DNA of 17,475 bases from Gemmatimonadales bacterium (GTDB lineage: Bacteria > Gemmatimonadota > Gemmatimonadetes > Palauibacterales > Palauibacteraceae): NCBI GenBank assembly GCA_030636765.1, contig DAOVWI010000031.1, forward strand, positions 1 through 17,475. Direction: 5' to 3'. The notes under the pieces are model-generated. The model was not told where the DNA came from. It ran no database searches and saw only the letters and a program-made list of their open reading frames with translations. The position numbers were made by a program, and so were the translations under genes. Shown here in pieces: positions 12,174-17,475 of the stretch (position 1 is the stretch's first letter; the number at the start of each line of letters is the position of its first letter).

Positions 12174-12699
12174 TACTGTCGCTAGTCTTATGAGACGGGC
12201 CACTCATGCGCGCAGAGAGAACCGCCTGGCCGATGCCCAACGAGATCTGATCGAAGCGGTCGCGATGGGTCGCCAAGCGGGGGCGTTGAGGGAGTTGGTA
12301 CAGGCGCTCAAGGGACTTGGCCAGATTGAGCGAGACCTTGGACGAGGTACTGCCGCGCGACCGTTGTACGAGGAGGCGGTCGACCTCTCCCGGGAGGGAG
12401 GCGATCCGCTTGTCCTGGCTCACACGGTTCGACATTTGGGCGACATCCATCAGGATGCGGGGCGTCTGGAGCTGGCAGAGACGTGCTACTTGGAGGCGCT
12501 CGCCCTCTATCGCAGCCATGAGGGAATGCCGCCGCTTGATCTGGCGAATGCGGTTCGGCCCCTCGCGATACTCAGAGAGCATATGGGCCAAACGGAAGAA
12601 GCGAGGCGGCTTTGGGCCGAGGCGAGGGACCTTTACGCATCAGTCGATGTGCGAGAGGGCGTCAAGGAATGCGCAGACCGGCTCGATCGACTTGATTGA
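12166..12699 (+). CDS. TPR-repeat protein
   Basis: 177 residues, almost entirely helical, soluble, no signal peptide. Tetratricopeptide-like pairs are visible at about 24-60, 64-100 (ARPLYEEAVDLSRE), 104-140 (ETCYLEALALYRS) and 144-177. TPR proteins are protein-interaction scaffolds; no catalytic motif is present. The ATG overlaps the DoxX stop by 8 nt, indicating coupled translation. It is followed after 22 nt by the Cdd1-family gene. Which partner it binds cannot be inferred from sequence. Confidence 0.85.
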   Translation: MSDTVASLMRRATHARRENRLADAQRDLIEAVAMGRQAGALRELVQALKGLGQIERDLGRGTAARPLYEEAVDLSREGGDPLVLAHTVRHLGDIHQDAGRLELAETCYLEALALYRSHEGMPPLDLANAVRPLAILREHMGQTEEARRLWAEARDLYASVDVREGVKECADRLDRLD

Positions 12700-12721
12700 C
12701 GGGCTGAACAAGGAGCAGGCG

Positions 12722-12979
12722 ATGGGACAATCGGCACAGCCACTTCAGGCATTGCCGGGTATCGGCCCGAGTATGGCCACGGACCTTCGAGACCTCGGGT
12801 TTCGCGAACCTGCAGACCTTCGCGGGCAAGATCCTGAGAAGATGTACGTCGACCTGTGTGATCTTCGGTGCCAGAAGGTTGATCGATGCGTTCTGTATGT
12901 CTTTCGATGTGCCGTGTATGCGGCGACAAATGAGGCCCCAGACCCGGAGCTTCTGAAATGGTGGAGTTGGAAGAATTGA
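12722..12979 (+). CDS. Cdd1-family helix-hairpin-helix protein
   Basis: 85 residues. LPGIGPSMATDLRDLG (11-26) is a helix-hairpin-helix of the DNA-binding or scaffold type. DPEKMYVDLC and DRCVLYVFRCAVYAA (54-68), then DPELLKWWSWKN at the C-terminus, match the small Cdd1 ('pathogenicity locus', PF11731) family. Four cysteines (46, 50, 56, 63) are grouped centrally. The ATG at 12722 has a perfect AAGGAG (12710-12715) at 6 nt; the upstream open frame is a shadow of the TPR gene. The last 22 nt overlap the DUF1801 gene. Function in this family is not established. Confidence 0.85.
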   Translation: MGQSAQPLQALPGIGPSMATDLRDLGFREPADLRGQDPEKMYVDLCDLRCQKVDRCVLYVFRCAVYAATNEAPDPELLKWWSWKN

Positions 12980-13383
12980 AAACTCAGAAGAGTGATGCAA
13001 GCGTCGAGGACTTTCTCAATAGCGTGTCCGATGCGAAGGAGCGAGAAGACAGCTTCGCCGTCCTGGAGCTGATGCGAGAGGTCACGGGAGAGGAGCCGGC
13101 GATGTGGGGGACAAACATCGTCGGCTTTGGAAGCTACCATTACAAGTATGCCAGCGGTCGTGAGGGCGACTGGCCCTTGGCCGGCTTTGCGCCGCGCAAG
13201 CGGGAGTTGACGCTCTACATCATGGCAGGGTTTGAGCGCTACGAAGAGCTATTGGCCAAGCTGGGCAAGCACAAGACCGGTAAGTCCTGCCTCTATATCA
13301 AGCGGTTGGCCGACGTCGACCCGACGGTGCTCAAGGAGCTTGTGTCCGCATCGGTGAGGCACATGAAGCAGACGCACAGCTAG
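12958..13383 (+). CDS. DUF1801-family (YdhG-like) protein
   Basis: 141 residues, soluble. The DUF1801 pattern is visible: SVEDFLNSV near residue 15, EPAMWGTNIVGFGSYHYKY (46-64), LAGFAPRKRELTLYIM (74-89), and GKSCLYIKRLADVD (107-120). The fold is a small alpha/beta domain found in frataxin-like and iron-handling or DNA-related contexts; no activity can be assigned from sequence. ATG 12958 overlaps the Cdd1 gene by 22 nt, with GGAG about 8 nt upstream, so it is coupled and closes the DoxX-TPR-Cdd1-DUF1801 operon. Confidence 0.88.
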   Translation: MVELEELKTQKSDASVEDFLNSVSDAKEREDSFAVLELMREVTGEEPAMWGTNIVGFGSYHYKYASGREGDWPLAGFAPRKRELTLYIMAGFERYEELLAKLGKHKTGKSCLYIKRLADVDPTVLKELVSASVRHMKQTHS

Positions 13384-13405
13384 GAGGCGGTGGCGTCGTG
13401 TTGTA

Positions 13406-13423
13406 CGAAGAGCCTACTCTTCG
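13406..13423 (+). terminator. Hairpin after the DUF1801 gene
   Basis: CGAAGAG (13406-13412) pairs perfectly with CTCTTCG (13417-13423) around a CCTA loop, 23 nt after the DUF1801 stop. There is no U-tract, so it may terminate weakly or protect the mRNA end. The rest of the 125-nt gap holds a second GC-only hairpin (13470-13485) and no clear promoter. Confidence 0.45.
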
Positions 13424-13508
13424 CCGCACCAAAGCCCTGCCGTGTCGAGTATCTTGCGCAGAAGACGGCGGGCGGGCCGCCGCCCACTGACCTTGAGCCT
13501 CCAGAGGC

Positions 13509-14201
13509 ATGAGAGTCCTAAGCACCCAGTCGATCGCCACCGCCCTCCTCACTGCGCTCGCCACAGCGGCCTGCGGCGGCGCAGCTCGGACAGGGCCGTC
13601 GGCCGCTCCCCAACCGGCCGACGCCGCGGCCGCCGAACTTGAGGCGATCTACCGGGCACGGACGGATAGCGCTCTCATGCGGTTTACCGAGGCCGACGCC
13701 CGCTTTATGACGGGCATGATCGCCCACCACGGGCAGGCGCTCGTGATGGCGGGGCTCGCCCCCACCCACGGCGCGAGCCCGCCGCTACTGACCCTGAGTG
13801 CGCGCATCATCAACGGCCAGCAAGACGAGATCGCCACGATGCAGCGGTGGCTCCGCGATCGCGGTCAACCGGTGCCGGAGATCCACATCGAGGGAACAAC
13901 CCTCCTGCTGCACGGCGTCGGCGATTATGCCATGCACATGCCCGGAATGCTTGCGCCCGACCAGATGCAGGACCTCGACCAGGCCAGGGGGCCCGACTTC
14001 GACCGGCGCTTCCTGACCTATATGATCCAACACCACCGCGGGGCCGTCACCATGGTGCACGATCTCTTCAGCACCGACGGCGCCGCCCAGGACGGGGCGG
14101 TGTTCAAGCTCGCCTCCGATATCCAGGTGGACCAAACCACCGAGATCGCCCGTATGGAACTGATGCTCAACGCGCTGCCCGACGGGGGCAGCGATCTTTG
14201 A
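13509..14201 (+). CDS. DUF305-family predicted lipoprotein
   Basis: 230 residues. An N-terminal signal peptide ends at a lipobox-like LATAAC with Cys22, followed by an Ala/Pro-rich tether to about residue 42, predicting an envelope lipoprotein. Two DUF305 (PF03713) helical repeats are visible: FMTGMIAHHGQALVMA (66-81) and FLTYMIQHHRGAVTMV (168-183), each with a His-His pair and flanking methionines. A Met/His cluster AMHMPGM lies at 141-147. Such His/Met-rich sites are linked to copper handling in characterised relatives (CopM-like); metal binding here is inference. Start ATG 13509 has only an AGAGG one base away. It precedes the beta-propeller lipoprotein by 56 nt on the same strand. Confidence 0.9.
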   Translation: MRVLSTQSIATALLTALATAACGGAARTGPSAAPQPADAAAAELEAIYRARTDSALMRFTEADARFMTGMIAHHGQALVMAGLAPTHGASPPLLTLSARIINGQQDEIATMQRWLRDRGQPVPEIHIEGTTLLLHGVGDYAMHMPGMLAPDQMQDLDQARGPDFDRRFLTYMIQHHRGAVTMVHDLFSTDGAAQDGAVFKLASDIQVDQTTEIARMELMLNALPDGGSDL

Positions 14202-14226
14202 TCATCCGGCAGTCAAGCATGGCCGA

Positions 14227-14238
14227 GCCAAGCTTGGC
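14227..14238. promoter_or_regulatory. 12-bp perfect palindrome between the two lipoprotein genes
   Basis: GCCAAGCTTGGC is a perfect inverted repeat in the 56-nt gap (14202-14257), 19 nt before the next ATG. It could be an operator or an mRNA processing hairpin, or chance; no other support is seen. Confidence 0.2.
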
Positions 14239-14257
14239 CCCAACACAGGAATCCGTT

Positions 14258-16273
14258 ATGGAATGTGAAACCCCGGTGCGCCGCCCCATGGCGTGGACCG
14301 TCGTCAACCGTTGCTGGTTGCTCTCGCTTGCTGCGGGACTGCTTGGCGCCTCTGCCTGCGCCTCCTCGACCGCTACGTCGGGAGCGTCCACTACGACACC
14401 CGGACCCGACGTGGCGGCGGCACCGAGCGCTGACCCCCGTACGGCTCTCCGGGCGGGCTTGTTCGACGCCGAAGAAGCGGTGTGGAACCTGCGCGTCCTC
14501 TCGAAGACGCCACCTGCGAAGGATTTCGTCGGCGTCACCAACTCCGACCTCGCCTTCACCGGCCGCTACGCCATTCAGGGCAACTACAACGGCATCCAGG
14601 TGTGGGACATCTCGAATCCGAGTCAGCCGGCCCTCGTTATCGGGTACGTCTGTCCCGCGTCGCAGAGTGACGTCTCGGTCTACAAGAACCTTCTGTTCGT
14701 CTCGGGAGAAGGCCTGGGCGGCCGGCTCGACTGTGGGACGGAGGGCGTACCGGAGTCGGTGAGCAAGGATCGCCTGCGTGGGATCCGCATTTTCGACATC
14801 GGCGACATCCTCAACCCGAAGTACATTGCCAACGTGCAGACGTGCCGCGGCTCCCACACCCACACCGTGCTGGAGGATCCGCAAGACACGGAGAACGTCT
14901 ACATCTACGTCTCCGGCTCGGCGCCCCCGCGGCCGGCGGAGGAGCTCCCCGGCTGCTCCAGCGCCCCACCGAACGAAGATCCGAACTCGGCGCTGTTCCG
15001 GATTGAGGTCATCAAGGTGCCCCTCGCCCACCCGGAGGACGCGGCGATCGTGAGCTCCCCGCGGATCTTCAGCGACCTCGTGGCCCCGCCGCAGCACGGC
15101 CCGGCGCCGGCCGACCTCGCCGCCCTCGAGGAGGCGAAGGCGCGGGGCGCGTTCATCGCTGAGATCCAGGGCCAGACTCGCGTGCTACCCGACCGGTTCG
15201 CCGCGGCGATGCTCGACAGCATCGTCGAGGCGCGGGGTGGGAGCGGAGCGCCGACAGCCGCCGACAGCGGAGCCCTGCGCGAGTACATCCCAAAGTTGAT
15301 CGCGCAGAGGGTGGGCCAGCGCGGAGACGGCCCGCCTCCTGGGCCTACCCAGTGCCACGACATTACGGTGTACCCGGCAATCGGGCTGGCGGGCGGCGCC
15401 TGCGGGGGCTACGGGTTCCTGCTCGACATCAGTGACCCGGTCAACCCGAAGCGCATCGGCGCGGTGAGCGACTCGAACTTCTCCTACTGGCACTCGGCCA
15501 CGTTCAACAACGACGGCACCAAGATCCTCTTCACCGACGAGTGGGGTGGGGGCGGCCAACCAAAGTGCCGTGCCACCGACCCGAAGGAGTGGGGTGCGGA
15601 CGCGATCTTCACGCTTGAGAACCGGCAGATGCGGTTCCAGAGCTACTACAAGCTGCCGGTGCCGCAGACGGCACTTGAGAACTGCGTCGCGCACAACGGC
15701 ACGCTGATCCCGATCCCGGGACGGGACGTGATGGTGCAGGCGTGGTATCAGGGTGGGATCTCGGTCTTCGACTGGACCGATCGGATCCACCCCGTGGAGA
15801 TTGCCTTCCACGATCGCGGCCCAGTGGCCTCCACCACGATGCAGTTCGGCGGGAGCTGGTCGGCTTACTGGTACAACGGCGTGATCGTGAGCTCGGAAAT
15901 TGCGCGCGGGCTCGACATCTTCGAGCTGAGGCCGAGCGAGTTCCTCTCGCAGAACGAGATTGATGCGGCCAAGTCGGTGAAGCTCAACTACTTGAATGCC
16001 CAGAGTCAGCCGAAGATCGTCTGGCCGGCCACTTTCGCGCTGGCGCGAGCGTATGTGGACCAGCTCAAGCGGTCGACGGGCCTCTCCACCGGCCGGATCT
16101 CGTCGGTGCGGCGGTCGCTGGCAGGCGCGGAGAACGCCTCGGATGCGGCCCAGCGCGAGGCGCTAGAGACGCTCGCCGCGCAGCTCCATGACGAAGCGGG
16201 GCAGTCCCGTGACGCGGCGAAGGTGCGAATGTTGGCGGTTGCCGTGCGTGAGCTGGCAGCGGCGACGCACTGA
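14258..16273 (+). CDS. LVIVD-type beta-propeller predicted lipoprotein
   Basis: 671 residues. A signal segment (about 17-33, WTVVNRCWLLSLAAGLLGASA) ends at Cys34 with a lipobox-like ASAC. Propeller-type blades recur as 'name-value' strands: GNYNGIQVWDISNPSQPALVIGYV..., RGIRIFDIGDILNPKYIANV, GYGFLLDISDPVNPKRIGAV, GGISVFDWTDRIHPVEIAF and GLDIFELRPSEFL. Each has the [IV]xxxDI-x(4-7)-P pattern of LVIVD proteins. A low-conservation insertion lies at about 276-362. Residues about 590-671 form a helical tail (AYVDQLKRSTG...) after the propeller. ATG 14258 is chosen for AGGA (14247-14250) at 7 nt; the open frame continues upstream only as a shadow of the DUF305 gene. Probably a surface or periplasmic scaffold working with DUF305; no enzymatic motif is seen. 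Confidence 0.85.
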   Translation: MECETPVRRPMAWTVVNRCWLLSLAAGLLGASACASSTATSGASTTTPGPDVAAAPSADPRTALRAGLFDAEEAVWNLRVLSKTPPAKDFVGVTNSDLAFTGRYAIQGNYNGIQVWDISNPSQPALVIGYVCPASQSDVSVYKNLLFVSGEGLGGRLDCGTEGVPESVSKDRLRGIRIFDIGDILNPKYIANVQTCRGSHTHTVLEDPQDTENVYIYVSGSAPPRPAEELPGCSSAPPNEDPNSALFRIEVIKVPLAHPEDAAIVSSPRIFSDLVAPPQHGPAPADLAALEEAKARGAFIAEIQGQTRVLPDRFAAAMLDSIVEARGGSGAPTAADSGALREYIPKLIAQRVGQRGDGPPPGPTQCHDITVYPAIGLAGGACGGYGFLLDISDPVNPKRIGAVSDSNFSYWHSATFNNDGTKILFTDEWGGGGQPKCRATDPKEWGADAIFTLENRQMRFQSYYKLPVPQTALENCVAHNGTLIPIPGRDVMVQAWYQGGISVFDWTDRIHPVEIAFHDRGPVASTTMQFGGSWSAYWYNGVIVSSEIARGLDIFELRPSEFLSQNEIDAAKSVKLNYLNAQSQPKIVWPATFALARAYVDQLKRSTGLSTGRISSVRRSLAGAENASDAAQREALETLAAQLHDEAGQSRDAAKVRMLAVAVRELAAATH

Positions 16274-16351
16274 ATAGTTGAGGCGGTTGACCGCCGCGTA
16301 TTCGGCCGCGACGCTCGTAGGTAACTTCCCCAGGGCGGCGTGGTTGCCCAC
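16274..16351 (-). pseudogene. Possible transposase C-terminal relic
   Basis: The minus strand here reads GNHAALGKLPTSVAAEYAA, resembling the RPHxALGxLTPxEFAA tail of IS3-type transposases. No further homologous sequence is recognisable upstream on that strand, so only a scrap remains. It overlaps the 114-nt gap after the beta-propeller gene. The match is short and could be chance. Confidence 0.25.
16282..16295. terminator. Short hairpin after the beta-propeller gene
   Basis: GGCGGT (16282-16287) and ACCGCC (16290-16295) form a perfect 6-bp stem with a 2-nt loop, 9 nt after the stop and between convergent genes. There is no U-tract on either strand, and the tight loop makes it only a weak terminator candidate. 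Confidence 0.3.
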
Positions 16352-16387
16352 ACGGCAACTGCCGGTGCGCCGAGCCCGGTGCCTCCT

Positions 16388-16909
16388 CTACGGATTGGCG
16401 CCTTGTCTCCGCCAAACCGCAGCCTTCTCATCCACCCGTTTGATGAAGGCTTCCTTGCCGTCCTGATAAGCGTCACTGTCTTCCGGGTGGGCCAGGGCAA
16501 GGGCCCGCTTCAGGTCGGAGTACTCTTGCGCGATCTCGGGATGAGCCAGCATGAAGTCGCGAAAGCCCAGGTGGCGCGCCACCTCGGCGTTCCCAGACTG
16601 GAAGACATGAACGTGGTGGGTCCGGACTCCGTGAGCATCGTCCTTTCGGAAGTAACGGCGGCCCGGGATCCCGTATTCACCCATGGCCTCGTACCCGGCG
16701 AGCTCCATCGCGTCGTTGCATGAGTCGACCTTCTCGACATCAGCGACCTCTGCCAGGACGTCGATGATCGGCTTCGCGAAGATCCCTGGAATCGAGGTGC
16801 TTCCGATGTGATGCGTAGCGTTGACGTCTTCCCCGAGGCAGCGGGCGACGAGCGGGGATTCGCTGGCGAACTGCTCCTTCCAACGCACATCATGGGGCAC
16901 GACGACCAT
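16388..16909 (-). CDS. GrpB/UPF0157-family protein
   Basis: 173 residues, soluble. Family features are visible: VVPHDVRWKEQF at the start (3-14), HHIGSTSIPGIFAKPIIDVL (33-52), GIPGRRYFRKD (80-90), THHVHVFQSG (97-106) and RHLGFRDFMLAHPEIAQEYSDLKRALA (112-138). GrpB proteins belong to the nucleotidyltransferase fold group; in some relatives the domain accompanies dephospho-CoA kinase, but no substrate can be claimed for this stand-alone form. ATG 16909 fits the family start; an ATG four codons upstream (16921) is equally possible, and neither has a good ribosome site. It converges on the beta-propeller gene and diverges from the membrane-protein pseudogene. Confidence 0.9.
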   Translation of the reverse strand: MVVVPHDVRWKEQFASESPLVARCLGEDVNATHHIGSTSIPGIFAKPIIDVLAEVADVEKVDSCNDAMELAGYEAMGEYGIPGRRYFRKDDAHGVRTHHVHVFQSGNAEVARHLGFRDFMLAHPEIAQEYSDLKRALALAHPEDSDAYQDGKEAFIKRVDEKAAVWRRQGANP

Positions 16910-17087
16910 TGATCCAGGCATATTCCAAGCGGGCTTCTTGTGCTGTCGCAGGATCCAGGAAGAAGGCGCACGGTATGCTCCCAGCCTCAGTCTGCCAAGG
17001 CCCAGGCGGCCGTGGGGTCCTGCCTGGGTGAGAGTGTCAGATACGGCCGGCGGGTGGCGCCGTCTGAACGACTCAAGGAGAATGGAC

Positions 17088-17475
17088 ATGAATCGAGATA
17101 GGACGAGCGCAGTCGCGATCATCCTTGGAGCCGTGGCGTTCGTAGTCACGATGGCGCTGCATCCCACGGGCGGTGATCTTGACTACATTCTCAAGATCGC
17201 TCCCGTTGTGGTCGGTACGCACTCCCTGGCTCTCGCAAGTCTGGCTCTCGTCGTGCTAGGATTCGACGGCGGTGGCCGTCGTCTTCTGGTCGATTGCGAT
17301 TGTCAGGACTCGCTCGTTACCTAGCTGGACTGGGGTCGTGGGAGGTGTGGCCGGCGTTGGCGCACTGGGAATGCTCCTTGTTGGCGCGATCGGAGTCGAT
17401 GTCCACGACTTTGGCCTCTTCGTGTTCGGCTACTCAGCGTGGGCGATCCTGATCGGGCTACAGCTCTGGCGACGG
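17088..17475 (+). pseudogene. Membrane protein gene broken by internal deletion/frameshift (3' end outside window)
   Basis: The ATG at 17088 has AAGGAG (17075-17080) at 7 nt and opens a plausible membrane protein: MNRDRTSAVAIILGAVAFVV, then ALHPTGGDL and a second helix HSLALASLALVVLGF ending near 17262. That frame then turns polar and stops at 17322-17324. From about 17260 another frame (offset by +1) reads membrane-protein-like to the window end: VFWSIAIVRTRSLPSW, then DVHDFGLFVFGYSAWAIL. The two halves look like the start and end of one multi-helix protein of about 200 residues, whose middle is missing here. An internal deletion that also shifted frame is the simplest explanation; a sequencing error alone would not restore the missing length. 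Confidence 0.6.

Noticed and set aside
13470..13485. GC-only hairpin GGGCGG-GCCG-CCGCCC as a terminator
   Set aside because: No U-tract and composition makes such stems frequent by chance in this DNA; recorded only within the neighbouring hairpin entry.
13847..14257. Upstream extension of the beta-propeller frame to an 808-residue protein
   Set aside because: It overlaps the well-supported DUF305 gene in another frame and reads as an Arg/Pro-rich shadow; a signal peptide and ribosome site place the start at 14258.
14213..15097. 294-residue minus-strand ORF opposite the beta-propeller gene
   Set aside because: Arg/Val/Asp-rich shadow of the plus-strand propeller strands; no independent support.

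Overview
This is a high-GC bacterial chromosome segment whose core is an arginine biosynthesis operon on the minus strand. It is flanked on the left by a plus-strand sugar/aldolase group and on the right by an accessory region of small operons, a decayed insertion sequence and cell-envelope lipoproteins. Base composition, protein style and gene mix (leaderless or weak-SD starts, IS481-type transposase, DUF305 and LVIVD-type lipoproteins, DoxX, Cdd1, DUF1801) suggest Gemmatimonadota or a related soil/sediment phylum. That assignment is inference; no rRNA or marker gene is present.

Left (1-2300, plus): the tail of a class I fructose-bisphosphate aldolase, a complete LsrF/DhnA-family Schiff-base aldolase or thiolase, and a zinc-dependent medium-chain alcohol dehydrogenase. 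They look like one carbohydrate-related transcription unit that ends at a hairpin shared with the convergent arg operon.

Centre (2349-10250, minus): argC - argJ - argB::argD - argG - argH - argR, in that order of transcription. ArgJ makes the acetyl cycle self-sustaining. The ArgB kinase and ArgD aminotransferase are one 733-residue polypeptide with a low-complexity linker. ArgG and ArgH finish the pathway, and ArgR is the last gene of the operon it presumably represses. Only ornithine carbamoyltransferase (argF) is missing from an otherwise complete glutamate-to-arginine set. Upstream of argC lie two ARG-box-like palindromes exactly 21 bp apart, overlapping a promoter whose spacing predicts a leaderless argC mRNA. 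The two junctions that use ATGA stop/start overlaps (argC/argJ and argH/argR) each carry a partly duplicated junction. The duplication creates a tiny ORF (7 and 14 codons) that begins in the stop codon of one gene and ends in the start codon of the next.

Right (10400-17475): a divergent four-helix membrane protein with a TTGACA promoter; a 5'-truncated IS481-type transposase with right-end repeats; a tight operon DoxX - TPR - Cdd1 (helix-hairpin-helix) - DUF1801; a pair of predicted lipoproteins (DUF305, and an LVIVD-type beta-propeller with a helical C-terminal tail); a minus-strand GrpB/UPF0157 protein; and a plus-strand membrane-protein gene that appears broken by an internal deletion and runs off the window. 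No tRNA, rRNA, CRISPR array or prophage was seen. No gene-free stretch exceeds 300 bases; the longest is the argC upstream region (10212-10488).
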